A stretch of 64,000 bases of DNA from Aquimarina longa SW024 (lineage in GTDB: Bacteria > Bacteroidota > Bacteroidia > Flavobacteriales > Flavobacteriaceae). The stretch is from the NCBI RefSeq assembly GCF_001401755.1, contig NZ_AVQK01000014.1, positions 1-64,000 of the forward strand. Reading direction: 5' to 3'. Positions 34,843 to 44,189 of the stretch are shown here, piece after piece. Under the pieces are notes generated by a model. It did not search any database and was not told the DNA's origin. It saw only the letters and a program-made list of their open reading frames with translations. Numbering within the stretch: the first letter of the stretch is position 1; the number at the start of each line of letters is the position of its first letter. A program made the translations under genes and the position numbers.

Positions 34843-35214
34843 TCAAAAAAATTTAACCTCTCTTCGTCTAATCCATAGAATAATTGCACTTAATATAAAA
34901 GTTGTTACAGCAGTAATAAAAAGAATTCCTCCATCATTATTGATTTCAATTCCAATTTTTGTTAAGTGCATCATAATAGCTCCACCAATAATACTAAGCG
35001 TTAACATAGCACCGATCCATGCTGTTTTAGGGATTAAAATTAGAATCCCTGCAATCAATTCTATGATTCCCGTTACTATTCTGCCATAAGGTTCTATACC
35101 AACTTTTGTAAAAATATATACGCTATCTGGATGGGCAATAAATTTATATCTTAAAGTCTGAATTAAAATTATTGCTATAATGATTCGTAATAATAAAGGA
35201 ATAATTTTTTTCAT
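34843..35214 (-). CDS. DoxX family membrane protein
   Basis: The 123-residue protein has four predicted transmembrane helices (about 5-22, 45-63, 68-86, 100-118) with the DoxX signatures R-Y-K-F-I-A-H-P-D-S and G-I-I-E-L-I-A-G-I-L-I-L-I-P-K-T-A. DoxX-like proteins sit in the inner membrane and are linked to redox balance, though their reaction is unsettled. It is 109 bases downstream of the AraC-type regulator gene on the same strand. Confidence 0.85.
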   Translation of the reverse strand: MKKIIPLLLRIIIAIILIQTLRYKFIAHPDSVYIFTKVGIEPYGRIVTGIIELIAGILILIPKTAWIGAMLTLSIIGGAIMMHLTKIGIEINNDGGILFITAVTTFILSAIILWIRRREVKFF

Positions 35215-35323
35215 TTTATGGCAGTATTATATTAGTTTTTGAACTACTAAATAAAGTTTTACATATTTATGTTATTTTTATAATATAAAAAAGTATAATC
35301 TTTCTTTTTATTTGAAGACCGAA

Positions 35324-36172
35324 TTAATACCCCTTTACGGGATTTAATTTTAGCTGTTTTTTAAATTCTGATGGTGAAATAGAGGTATGTTTCTTAAACA
35401 TTCGACTGAGGTGAGATGCATCTTCAAAACCAATTTCGTAAGCAATCTCTTTGGCTGATTTATTTGTATAGATAAGTAAGCGTTTAGCTTCTAGAATTAT
35501 TCGATCATGAATAATCTGTAGAGGGCTTTTTCCAAATTTTGAAAAATTATTAGAAAGTGTTTTAGATGATTTAAATAATTTTTCGGCATAAAATCCAACA
35601 GTATGTTTCTCTCTAAAATGTGTTTCTACTAAAATATTAAAATTTCTTATTAGATCTACCTGGATTTCTGGGGTATTGTAATTATTTTGTTGTTTAATTA
35701 AGCGAGTAGTAGTGATTATAAATCTAGCCATTAGCATACGAAGCATTTCAGCTTGTATAGTATCTACGGTGTCTAATTCATCTAAAAAAACATTATGTAA
35801 TTGATCTAATTTTTTTTGCTCTTTTATTTCTAGTTCGATTATGGAGATGCTACTATTTCCATAAAAAAGGATTCCCATACAACTAACTTCTTTATCATGA
35901 TCTTTAATGCAATAGAATTCTCGATTAAACTGATATACTATAATATCTGAAGCGTCAATGAACCTAATATATTGATTAGGAGTTAGTACAATTATTGCAT
36001 TTTTTTTTAAAATAGTAGAGACCCCATCAATTTCTAGAATTACCTCAGCATCTCTACACCAAATAAAAGTATATAACTCTATAAGCGTGGATGTTGTGTA
36101 TGCTTGTAATAGTTCTTTATCTCCGATTTTTAATACGGCATTAGTCGAAAATTCTTTAAATTCTTTGATCAT
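35324..36172 (-). CDS. AraC family transcriptional regulator
   Basis: The 282-residue protein has a cupin-like N-terminal sensor domain (about 1-130; I-V-L-T-P-N-Q-Y-I-R-F) and a C-terminal double helix-turn-helix (about 185-275). The AraC signature is seen as A-K-E-I-A-Y-E-I-G-F-E-D-A-S-H-L-S-R-M-F and T-S-I-S-P-S-E-F-K-K. This architecture usually activates nearby genes. The duplicated 68-bp element in front of the AhpD-like and 47-residue genes is a plausible target, but that link is by position only. Confidence 0.93.
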   Translation of the reverse strand: MIKEFKEFSTNAVLKIGDKELLQAYTTSTLIELYTFIWCRDAEVILEIDGVSTILKKNAIIVLTPNQYIRFIDASDIIVYQFNREFYCIKDHDKEVSCMGILFYGNSSISIIELEIKEQKKLDQLHNVFLDELDTVDTIQAEMLRMLMARFIITTTRLIKQQNNYNTPEIQVDLIRNFNILVETHFREKHTVGFYAEKLFKSSKTLSNNFSKFGKSPLQIIHDRIILEAKRLLIYTNKSAKEIAYEIGFEDASHLSRMFKKHTSISPSEFKKQLKLNPVKGY

Positions 36173-36261
36173 ATAGGATGAGTCGATTGTTATGTAGTTT
36201 CATTACAATATCCTATAGATAGTAACGAGGTATACTAATGATGTAATCTACATGATCATAT

Positions 36262-36519
36262 CTAAGTTAATAATAGTCTAAGAATTAATCCGATTGCTCC
36301 TTGTCGACCAATTGAAGTTCTTAATTTCTGTAGACTTGATGGAGTTATTTCTATTTTGTAGGCAAGTCCATTACTGGTTCCTCCATCTACAAAAGTTTGT
36401 AATGAAGCGGTGGTAACACCTAATTTTTTAGCAACACTATCTTCTACATTACCATTAATAAGATCTTTGATAGAGTTTAGAGTTACACCACACTTCCTTG
36501 CTATTGTGATTAGACTCAT
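36262..36519 (-). CDS. Small protein with three 23-residue HTH-like repeats
   Basis: The 85-residue protein is built from three tandem units with an exact 23-residue period: residues 5-27, 28-50 and 51-73. Each has the pattern (I/V/L)-A-x-K-x-(G/E)-(V/I)-T-x-x-S-(I/L)-(K/Q), for example A-K-K-L-G-V-T-T-A-S-L-Q. The pattern resembles the turn and recognition helix of helix-turn-helix proteins. The tail G-A-I-G-L-I-L-R-L-L-L-T is hydrophobic. I do not recognise the family. It lies just upstream of the AraC gene on the same strand. DNA or peptide binding is possible; no function is claimed. Confidence 0.6.
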   Translation of the reverse strand: MSLITIARKCGVTLNSIKDLINGNVEDSVAKKLGVTTASLQTFVDGGTSNGLAYKIEITPSSLQKLRTSIGRQGAIGLILRLLLT

Positions 36520-37084
36520 GACTTTTTTTATTGGTTAATAAATCTATTTACATATTTGTAATTGACTTAATGGTTTTACTTATAGTTAATTGTAATAATA
36601 TACAAATGAATTAGGGGGGGTATGTTTTTTGTGAATCTAATTTACGATAGATTTTTTTAAAAATATTACGGAAAACCATCGCTTGAATAAAAATATAGGT
36701 AATAATTTGAAAACGAGTTAGACAACGTATTGTTTTTATAAATTATAGAATAATCCGCGATTTTCTTGAGTTTAGAAATGTAAATTCTATAGAAGAATGA
36801 TTGAGTGTCTAAAATAACACAAAGGTAGAATTTCATTCTATAGTATAGCTCTTTAATTATCTATAAGAGAATCCAGTAATGGGATATGGGGTTCATTACT
36901 TGCTAAAGGAGGGTTAATTATCTAATATTTAAAAGAATATAAAGAATCTCCTGATGAAATATTTTTTGATTTGATTGAAAATGAAAACAAAATGTTTGTT
37001 TCTGAAAATAAATTATACCTTCTCGTTTTTACTATTAGAGCAATGCTATAATTTTATTTGTATCATACGCTTTTTTGTTACGAA
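36520..37084. other. Intergenic region, no intact gene
   Basis: This 565-base stretch lies between the small repeat-protein gene and the end of an aldehyde dehydrogenase gene. It is AT-rich, has a G8 run near 36613, and holds a possible decayed plus-strand reading frame (36857-37051). A 70-codon frame at 36975-37187 runs antisense into the dehydrogenase and is not supported. Confidence 0.5.
36857..37051 (+). pseudogene. Possible gene remnant with in-frame stop
   Basis: One frame reads about 22 sensible codons (S-S-N-G-I-W-G-S-L-L-A-K-G-G-L), then a TAA at 36923, then 41 more (L-K-E-Y-K-E-S-P-D-E-I-F-F-D and N-K-M-F-V-S-E-N-K-L-Y) to a TAA at 37049. Composition looks like protein on both sides of the stop. 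There is no start codon and no recognised family. It could equally be chance. Confidence 0.25.
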
Positions 37085-38449
37085 CTATCCAATAATCCAT
37101 TTTAACCATTTTAGTTTCTTTGCGCTATATGGAGCATATTTTAGGTTAAGTTCTATCCAAAATGGTTTTTGTAAGATACTTTTATAATGGGAGAATGTGT
37201 CAAAACCATATTTTCCATGGTAGTTTCCAATTCCACTATCTCCAACACCTCCAAAAGGGAGGGATTGTTCTGTAAAATGCATTACAGCATCATTAATAGC
37301 TCCACCTCCAAAAGAAACTTCGTTTAGAATTTTATTCTTTATACACTTACTTTTGGTAAATACATAACAAGAAAGAGGTTTGGGTAATGTCTTGATATCA
37401 CTAATCGCTTTTTCAATAGAATCAAATGTGAGTATAGGTAAGATGGGACCAAAAATCTCTTCTTGCATTATTTTATCACTAAATTTTACATCTTTTAGTA
37501 TTGTTGGAGATATAATTCTTTCTTTTAAATTATGATCACCTCCTATATAAACTTTATTTGGGTTAATTAATGAGACAAGTCGTTTAAAATGTTTGTGAGT
37601 AATTATTTGGGTATAATTTTGATGATTGACATTGTAATCAGCCTTGTTGATTTGATCTTTTATAGCGATCAAAAATTTATCTCTAATGACAGATTCTATT
37701 AAAACATAATCAGGAGCAATACATGTTTGTCCTGCATTGAGGAATTTAGCCCAGACTAATCTTTTAGCAGTCATTTGGATATCTACATCTTTAGTAATTA
37801 TAGCAGGGCTTTTACCTCCTAATTCTAGAGTTACTGGTGTTAGATGTTTTGCTGCTGCTTGATAGATTATCTTACCGACAGGTGCACTACCGGTAAAAAA
37901 TATTTTGTCAAATTTAATTTTTAATAATTCAGAGGTTTCTTCAATGCCACCTTCAATAACTTTAAAAAAAGATGGATCAAAGTTTTGATTTATAAGTCGA
38001 GCTATAGCTGTAGAGGTGTTTGATGGTATTTCACTAGGTTTAAGGATTACAGTACATCCGGCTGCAATTGCAGCGATAGCAGGACATAATGATAATTGAT
38101 AAGGGTAGTTCCAAGCTCCAATGACAAGTACAGTACCGAGAGGTTCTGGAATAATGTAACTTTTTCCAGGAAGGTTGGTTAGGTTAGTAGTAGTTTTTCT
38201 TTTTTTTATCCATTTGTGGATTTTGCTTAGGGCAAGATCAATTTCGTGATATATTATAGATAATTCTGTAGTATAGGTTTCGAATTCAGATTTTTTAAAA
38301 TCAGCATAAATAGAATTATATAGGAGTGTTTCATTTTTTTTAATACTACTTTTTAGGCGTTTTAATTCCTGAATTCTAAAAGAGATATTTTTTGTGCTAT
38401 TCGTATTAAAAAATAAGCGTTGCTGATCTATACTATCTTGATAATTCAT
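37085..38449 (-). CDS. Aldehyde dehydrogenase, class 3-like
   Basis: The 454-residue protein is shorter than class 1/2 enzymes and matches class 3/fatty-aldehyde dehydrogenases. The general base is in L-E-L-G-G-K-S-P-A and the nucleophile in N-A-G-Q-T-C-I-A-P-D-Y; F-T-G-S-A-P-V-G-K is the nucleotide turn, and P-F-G-G-V-G-D-S-G-I-G the class 3 C-terminal motif. It should oxidise long-chain or aromatic aldehydes with NAD(P). It follows the sterol-desaturase-family gene by 66 bases on the same strand, which suggests the pair handles a lipid alcohol/aldehyde, by inference. Confidence 0.92.
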   Translation of the reverse strand: MNYQDSIDQQRLFFNTNSTKNISFRIQELKRLKSSIKKNETLLYNSIYADFKKSEFETYTTELSIIYHEIDLALSKIHKWIKKRKTTTNLTNLPGKSYIIPEPLGTVLVIGAWNYPYQLSLCPAIAAIAAGCTVILKPSEIPSNTSTAIARLINQNFDPSFFKVIEGGIEETSELLKIKFDKIFFTGSAPVGKIIYQAAAKHLTPVTLELGGKSPAIITKDVDIQMTAKRLVWAKFLNAGQTCIAPDYVLIESVIRDKFLIAIKDQINKADYNVNHQNYTQIITHKHFKRLVSLINPNKVYIGGDHNLKERIISPTILKDVKFSDKIMQEEIFGPILPILTFDSIEKAISDIKTLPKPLSCYVFTKSKCIKNKILNEVSFGGGAINDAVMHFTEQSLPFGGVGDSGIGNYHGKYGFDTFSHYKSILQKPFWIELNLKYAPYSAKKLKWLKWIIG

Positions 38450-38515
38450 AACTACTATAATTTAGAGAGTAGTATACTATTTTTTTGATCAAAAGTAACC
38501 TTATAAGAGTTTTTA

Positions 38516-39445
38516 TTAATTATTTTTTTTAGACTTAAGTTCTCTTTGCATCTGTTTTACTGTAAGTGTGCTACCATCATGACTCCATCCAGGAGGACCA
38601 AAAATATACATAAATTTATGGTATATATTTTTTGATTTTTTAGTGTCATTCCATATATCTTTATACTCATGAGTAAGGATAGTCCATGGGTTATATGAAT
38701 TAGGGGCATGAGTAACACCATATTGGATTTCTATATTTTCATCCAGAGCTTTCCAAGTACCAAATATTCTATCAAAGATATTAAGAAATCCTCCATGATT
38801 TTTATCCATGTATTCTACATTTTTTGCATGATGTACTTGGTGCATTGTATGTGTATTGAAGATTTTTTCTATAAACCCCATTTTTGGAATGTATACAGAG
38901 TGAAGCTGAAATTGCCACAAAGCTTCTATACCAAGACAAACGACTACCATCTCTGGAGGAAATCCTACTGCAGGAAGCCACATATAAAATAAAGGTTTGT
39001 ATAAAAGTGTGAACCATCCATTACGAACGGCAGTGCCTAAATTAAAGTTGTCTGATGAGTGATGAACAATATGTGCAGCCCATAAAGCTCTAACCATATG
39101 ATTCTGTCTATGAAACCAATAATACGTAAAATCATCTGCAAGTTGACATATTAGCCATACATACCAAGCATAACCAAATGATGTCCATCCCATTATGTTT
39201 GTTCTAATGCCATTTACTTCGGGATTAAATATTTCGTATACAAAATTGAATAGTACAATAGAAAATATTGTTTTTATCAGAGGGCCTAAAAAAGCTGATC
39301 CTACCCCCATCGTTAGACTAGCGGTTAAATCTTTCCAGTTATATAAATCTTTATGGTCATCATGGGTTTTGCTATAGGTAAGTTCTAATAAAATTAGTCC
39401 TAAAAAACAAGGTACTCCATATACCAAGGGGCTTGTAAAATCCAT
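38516..39445 (-). CDS. Sterol desaturase/fatty acid hydroxylase family protein
   Basis: The 309-residue membrane protein has about four hydrophobic helices and the three-cluster di-iron His motif of the family: W-F-H-R-Q-N-H near 115, H-I-V-H-H-S-S-D near 130, and H-T-M-H-Q-V-H-H-A-K-N near 205, plus N-H-G-G. These proteins hydroxylate or desaturate lipids in the inner membrane. Substrate unknown. It is the first gene of a likely two-gene unit with the class 3 aldehyde dehydrogenase. Confidence 0.92.
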   Translation of the reverse strand: MDFTSPLVYGVPCFLGLILLELTYSKTHDDHKDLYNWKDLTASLTMGVGSAFLGPLIKTIFSIVLFNFVYEIFNPEVNGIRTNIMGWTSFGYAWYVWLICQLADDFTYYWFHRQNHMVRALWAAHIVHHSSDNFNLGTAVRNGWFTLLYKPLFYMWLPAVGFPPEMVVVCLGIEALWQFQLHSVYIPKMGFIEKIFNTHTMHQVHHAKNVEYMDKNHGGFLNIFDRIFGTWKALDENIEIQYGVTHAPNSYNPWTILTHEYKDIWNDTKKSKNIYHKFMYIFGPPGWSHDGSTLTVKQMQRELKSKKNN

Positions 39446-39786
39446 CTTTTTTTGTTGAGTTTATTCCGGGGCAAAATATAGTGAGAATTTTTACCAAATC
39501 ATTAACAAATTTGAAGTATTCGATTAGGAACCATTTTTTATACTAGTTTTAAAAAAAGAAAGTCATAAAAGAGTTTGTATTTATATTATCCTATATTTAG
39601 TACTACTGTATATCTTCTTTTAATTCTTTTTTTGATATTCTGTGATTTAGGAGTAAGCAATTTATAGCTATTTGATACAAAAAGACGTAGGTTTATATAT
39701 GGTTTTGTCAATTCAGCTAAGAATTAAATTATTATATCTAATTATCCTATAGACGTATTTTTAGATTCTTTATGATTGGCATCAAT
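39446..39786. other. AT-rich intergenic stretch, nothing recognised
   Basis: This 341-base gap separates the hydroxylase start from the end of the next minus-strand gene. No reading frame with a signal or family pattern, no strong terminator and no RNA is visible. Confidence 0.5.
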
Positions 39787-40626
39787 TTATTTAATTGATC
39801 GAAGAGCTTCATAGGTCATTAGAACATTTTTTATAGCTTTTTTTTCTGAGCTACTTATGGTTCTTTTATCAACATCATCCTTGCCAAAAAAACTAATCTT
39901 AACAACTTTTGCAGAAGCAATTGCTTTTATCATTGGCATATCAAAGTCTTTTATAATACGATCTAACCATTCTCTTTTTCCACCTGACTCTTCTTTTGAT
40001 TTAAATTCTCCTGGGCTGTTTTCTTCTATTTCAAAGATTTTTCCATCTACATCTACTTCCATTCTTTGTATAAATAACCATTCTTTTTTGGTAAAATAAT
40101 TAATAGTCAATCCTAGCCAAGGTTTGCGTTTTTCTTTTTTGCCTACATATGTATAAATAAAATTTTGATTGTTAAGCTTGGTAGAGGATTTATCAGAGTA
40201 CCATGTTATTTCTTTAGTAACATCGTATTTCTTTTTCATCTTAGAGAGTGCTTTTTTATATGCTTCATCATTATCTTCTTTGAGTTTGTCTTTTTCTAAA
40301 GCTTTTTCAGTTTCCAGAATTTCTTTTTTTACCTTTTTAAGTAGGCTTTTTCCTTTTCTAGCCTCCTTAGAACGAGGGTATTTGTCGATTAAAACTGTGA
40401 GTCTATCTTTACTTTTTATGTAATTTAATTCATCGTAGTATTCCTCAGCTTGCTCAAGGATTTGGCTAGGAGTTAATTGGCATTCTGTGATTTTTTGAGT
40501 TAACTTTTTATTTTTCAGAATTAATTTTTTATTCTCTTCGGATAACTTATCATAATCGGCTTGAGGAACTCCGCAGCTAACTATAATTAATGTTATTAAT
40601 ATACTTATGAGTAAAATTTTTTTCAT
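39787..40626 (-). CDS. Lipoprotein with coiled coil and TPR-like segment
   Basis: The 279-residue protein has a lipoprotein signal (L-I-I-V-S-C18-G). Residues 25-48 form a coiled coil (L-S-E-E-N-K-K-L-I-L-K-N). A TPR-like helix pair follows (E-Q-A-E-E-Y-Y-D-E-L-N-Y, then L-I-D-K-Y-P-R-S-K-E-A), similar to BamD-type repeats, then a Lys/Glu-rich helix and a C-terminal beta domain with W-L-G-L-T-I-N-Y and V-K-I-S-F-F-G-K. The last domain resembles those detecting residual stress proteins in other flavobacterial lipoproteins, but I cannot name it. Probably periplasmic; function unknown. Confidence 0.72.
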   Translation of the reverse strand: MKKILLISILITLIIVSCGVPQADYDKLSEENKKLILKNKKLTQKITECQLTPSQILEQAEEYYDELNYIKSKDRLTVLIDKYPRSKEARKGKSLLKKVKKEILETEKALEKDKLKEDNDEAYKKALSKMKKKYDVTKEITWYSDKSSTKLNNQNFIYTYVGKKEKRKPWLGLTINYFTKKEWLFIQRMEVDVDGKIFEIEENSPGEFKSKEESGGKREWLDRIIKDFDMPMIKAIASAKVVKISFFGKDDVDKRTISSSEKKAIKNVLMTYEALRSIK

Positions 40627-40988
40627 GATTGTTTTAGTATTTTGGTTAAGTACTTGTTAAAATATGAAAATATTACTCTTAAATATGTTAAAAAACATAG
40701 TATATTTCTTTTTTTATTAAAAAAAAATTATGGAATTTAACTTTGTAGTTAAGCTTTTTAGAGATATTATAAATTTATAAAAAAGAAAATTGATGTTTTT
40801 GGCTATACGAAGAATAAAAATTTATGTTTTGCTTAAGTAGTTGTAAATCAAATCTATAAGATATTACATAAATATAGTAAAACCATTTTCCGGATAAAAT
40901 TTCTTTAGTAGGACACCACGTGATTTTTTATATGACTACCAAAATTATTGATTTTTTTAAAAATGTAATAGAGTAGTGTCAATTAATT
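40627..40988. other. AT-rich intergenic stretch, nothing recognised
   Basis: The 362 bases between the coiled-coil lipoprotein start and the rluF end hold long A and T runs, with no reading frame, terminator or RNA that I can support. Confidence 0.5.
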
Positions 40989-41849
40989 TTAACGATCTCT
41001 GCGCTTTTTATCCCTTGATTTGTGAGAATTCTTTGTGCTAGAATTTCTTTTTTTGTCGTTTTTAGGAATAAAGCGACTAGAAGTGTTGTTATGATTAGGT
41101 TTAGTATTTTCTAATATAGAAGCTTCTTCTGTTTTACTAGAATCTCCAATATCAGCATTAAGAACGTTTAATTCTTTTTCTGTTAAATACCTCCATTCTC
41201 CAACAGGTACATCCAATGCAACATTCATGATTCTTATTCGCTTTAATCGAATCACGTCGTAACCTAGATACTCGCACATTCTACGAATCTGTCGATTTAA
41301 TCCCTGAGTTAGTATAATTCTAAAATCATATTTACTAATCTGTTCTACTTCGCACTTACGGGTAATTGTATTAAGAATGGGAATTCCATTACTCATCCGT
41401 TTTATAAATAGTGGGCTGATTAATTTGTTTACAGTTACCAAGTATTCTTTTTCATGATTATTTCTTGCTCTAAGAATTTTGTTAACGATATCTCCATCAC
41501 TGGTTAAAAATATAAGGCCTTCGCTAGGTTTATCTAATCTACCAATAGGAAAAATACGCTTAGGATAATTTATATAATCAACAATATTATCTTTTTCATT
41601 CTGTGCGGTAGTACAAACAATACCTACAGGTTTATTAAAAGCTAAATATACGTGTTCTTCTTTTTGTTTGCTAATTAACTTACCATCAACAGAAACAATG
41701 TCTTTGGGAGTGACCTTAGTCCCCATTTCTGGGATTTTTCCATTAATAGTTACACGACCTTGATCAATTAGTTTATCGGCTTCACGACGCGAACAATAAC
41801 CAACCTCGCTTAGGTATTTGTTTAATCTGATGAGTGTTTTTTCTGGCAT
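40989..41849 (-). CDS. rluF: 23S rRNA pseudouridine synthase RluF-like
   Basis: The 286-residue protein has an N-terminal S4 RNA-binding domain ([18 protein letters not shown] at 8-25) and an RsuA-family catalytic domain with the nucleophilic Asp in [10 protein letters not shown]. The C-terminal extension is rich in Lys, Asn and Ser. The catalytic domain features ([13 protein letters not shown]) match RluF/RluB. RluF makes pseudouridine at 23S rRNA position 2604 in E. coli; the exact site here is inferred from family similarity. Confidence 0.9.
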   Translation of the reverse strand: MPEKTLIRLNKYLSEVGYCSRREADKLIDQGRVTINGKIPEMGTKVTPKDIVSVDGKLISKQKEEHVYLAFNKPVGIVCTTAQNEKDNIVDYINYPKRIFPIGRLDKPSEGLIFLTSDGDIVNKILRARNNHEKEYLVTVNKLISPLFIKRMSNGIPILNTITRKCEVEQISKYDFRIILTQGLNRQIRRMCEYLGYDVIRLKRIRIMNVALDVPVGEWRYLTEKELNVLNADIGDSSKTEEASILENTKPNHNNTSSRFIPKNDKKRNSSTKNSHKSRDKKRRDR

Positions 41850-41866
41850 ACTAATACTATAGTGTG

Positions 41867-41874
41867 CAAAGATA
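41867..41874 (-). promoter_or_regulatory. -7 box (TATCTTTG) of rluF
   Basis: The minus strand matches TAnnTTTG with 17 bases to the ATG. No spaced TTG is seen upstream. Confidence 0.4.
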
Positions 41875-42068
41875 CTATTTAAAAGTAATGATTATAAGTA
41901 TTTGTTTTTTAAGAAAGTTGAATCTTCAGGTTTTAAGATGCTTAGTCTTTAGAGTAAACCTTTCTTGCGTCTTGTAGTGCAGAGTGGTTTAGTTTTAAAA
42001 CTTTAGTGATTTAGAGATGAAGTAAAAAAAATATTATTTTCAAAATTAGCATCAATTAATAATTATCT

Positions 42069-43073
42069 CTAGCTTAATTTTAGTTCTTTAATATCAATAT
42101 TACCATCAGGTGAGATTAAAAAGTATTTAGGCTGTATAATTTCTTTTTCAACTGGTTTTTGCTCTTTTGTTTTAGGGGTGTATTGTAGTTTTACTTCTAG
42201 ACCTATTTGGATTACAGGTTCTAATATAGATGGGTTTATAACAATATCATAGTCGTTGTAAGAAATGGGATCATAATAATAAGAAGTTTGTTTTGTTGCT
42301 TTTATAACTCCTTGTTTTTTGCTAAGTGCTTCTATAGAAATACTATTAAAAGCTTTATAGTTTTTATAAAACTCTTTAGGAAAACGACAATATTTAGTGT
42401 CTGCAACAGTTGGGGAATATATTGTTAAGTCAAAGCCTAAATCAGTATAGAATTGTTGTTTTTCTTTTAAACTTTTTAGAAGTTCCACACGTAATTGGCG
42501 ATATACATTTTGTATATCATTTATAAAATAATCAACTTTAACAAGGTTATAGATTTCATTATTTGCACAAGCAGATAGTATTTTTTCGAATTGCTTTACT
42601 TTAGTAAATTTTATATGAATGTTTTGTTGTATTTCAAAACCTTTAGGAACTTCATTGTATTTTTTACTAAATAGTTTTTTTTCTACTACAGTTTCATAAA
42701 CAGGAACAAACGATATAATATCAAGAATGATATTTTTTTCGAGAATACCTTTAGAAAGTAAGGCTTTCTTTACCTTTGTTATCCTCTCCGACATTAATCT
42801 ATTTGTTTCTTCAGAGGTTTTTCCAATTTGTACAATATTAAATATAGCAGTATATGAATCAGCAACAGTATTATGTAATGCTTTAATATCTATTGTTATT
42901 AAAGGGTTTGGAGTTAAAGTTTGTTTTCTGAATTGACTTATTTCATCATTAATAATATTATTTTCTCCTAATATACTGCCTTGCCTAGAAATTGTTATAG
43001 CATTCCCTTTTATTTGTGCAGATATAGTAGAAAAGCTGATTAGTAATAGTAAAGTATATATTGTATTTCTCAT
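42069..43073 (-). CDS. SIMPL (DUF541) domain protein, secreted
   Basis: The 334-residue protein has a signal peptide (1-19, ending T-I-S-A-Q). Residues about 60-240 have the SIMPL pattern: S-Y-T-A-I-F-N-I-V-Q-I-G-K-T, E-T-N-R-L-M-S-E-R-I, G-I-L-E-K-N-I, and K-G-F-E-I-Q-Q-N-I-H-I-K-F. SIMPL proteins are exported and poorly understood, with oligomeric ring or cage assemblies described for some. The C-terminal 60 residues are a separate beta-rich tail. Function here unknown. Confidence 0.78.
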   Translation of the reverse strand: MRNTIYTLLLLISFSTISAQIKGNAITISRQGSILGENNIINDEISQFRKQTLTPNPLITIDIKALHNTVADSYTAIFNIVQIGKTSEETNRLMSERITKVKKALLSKGILEKNIILDIISFVPVYETVVEKKLFSKKYNEVPKGFEIQQNIHIKFTKVKQFEKILSACANNEIYNLVKVDYFINDIQNVYRQLRVELLKSLKEKQQFYTDLGFDLTIYSPTVADTKYCRFPKEFYKNYKAFNSISIEALSKKQGVIKATKQTSYYYDPISYNDYDIVINPSILEPVIQIGLEVKLQYTPKTKEQKPVEKEIIQPKYFLISPDGNIDIKELKLS

Positions 43074-43271
43074 GATTTTATATTTATAGTAAACCTATGC
43101 TAAAAATATTTTTTGTGTAATTAATAATGAGTGACCAATACTTATAAATGAGTGAAGTATTCTTTTTTAGGTACTACTATATATCATTTAGTTAGAAAAC
43201 ATTATTTTCTTATATAGGAAAGTAGTCTTATTAGAAGAATAAGATTGTAGAGAGGTAAGGAAAAATATTTT

Positions 43272-44111
43272 TTATGCTTTTAGAAAATCGATAATCATAT
43301 AATCTACTTCTTTAAAAAATAACGAATGCCCATAATTTTCTGTAGTAATAAATTGAACAGTATTCCAATTTTTACTAATGTTTTCTGCTTCTGAATAAGG
43401 AACAATATCATCGTTCTTATCATGAATCAATAGTCCAGTAATTGTTAGCTTTTTTACAAATTCAGACAATGAAAATTCTTCAAAATAAAAACCGTGTTTA
43501 TCTTTAAAATAACTATTCAAGGCTTTCATGAATTTAGGAGAGAATTTTAAAATCCCTTGATAATCTCTCATAATCCTTGACAATTCTGAGGGTGGAGCTA
43601 ATGCAACTATTTTTTTTATTTCTTGATCAGGGAAGGAATATTGATGAAATATAGTTGCCATTCCTCCTAAAGAATGCCCTACGACATAATTAGGTCGATA
43701 TAGTTCAACTATCTTTTGAATGCATTTTGTGTATAAGGGAATGTTAAAAATTTTACCAGATGAATTACCATGAGCAGGAGCATCAAAAGCGATAATATTA
43801 TATCCTTCTTGTTGTAGTTTTTGGATAAGATTTTTCCATCGGTGGGTGTTGCTTTCCCATCCATGTATAAGCAATATAGTTTCTCCTAAGTTAGGCCATC
43901 TATATGTTTGTAGCGTAATATTATCTATGTAAATAATTTCATCTTCAGCTTGTTCGAGAAATGTATCTTGTTCAGGCAATACTTTTCCTTTTCTTGGCGT
44001 GCAAAATATAGTATATGCTTTATTAAGTGCTTTTTTGGGATTAAAAAAGAAAAGTAAATGGAGATATTTTCCAATGATTAGCGGAAGATGTTTTTTGTAT
44101 TTTTCTTTCAT
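43272..44111 (-). CDS. Alpha/beta hydrolase
   Basis: The 279-residue protein has the oxyanion-hole motif L-L-I-H-G-W-E, the nucleophile elbow G-H-S-L-G-G-M (Ser about residue 150), the acid in I-H-D-K-N-D-D, and a C-terminal catalytic His in N-Y-G-H-S-L-F-F. There is no signal peptide, although residues 10-22 are hydrophobic. The substrate is not evident; serine esterase, lipase or thioesterase are all possible. Confidence 0.88.
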   Translation of the reverse strand: MKEKYKKHLPLIIGKYLHLLFFFNPKKALNKAYTIFCTPRKGKVLPEQDTFLEQAEDEIIYIDNITLQTYRWPNLGETILLIHGWESNTHRWKNLIQKLQQEGYNIIAFDAPAHGNSSGKIFNIPLYTKCIQKIVELYRPNYVVGHSLGGMATIFHQYSFPDQEIKKIVALAPPSELSRIMRDYQGILKFSPKFMKALNSYFKDKHGFYFEEFSLSEFVKKLTITGLLIHDKNDDIVPYSEAENISKNWNTVQFITTENYGHSLFFKEVDYMIIDFLKA

Positions 44112-44189
44112 TTAAGATCCTTGTCGATGTGCTGATTCTATAGTAAATACAGGAAAGCAGATAGTAAGATGTTCGTATTCTTATAATGT

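Noticed and set aside
36975..37187. 70-codon plus-strand frame rich in Phe and Tyr
   Set aside because: Its right half is antisense to the aldehyde dehydrogenase and its composition follows AT-rich DNA.
43138..43163. AATACTT...AAGTATT hairpin with following T's on the plus strand
   Set aside because: Both flanking genes are on the minus strand, so no plus-strand transcript needs it; likely chance in AT-rich DNA.
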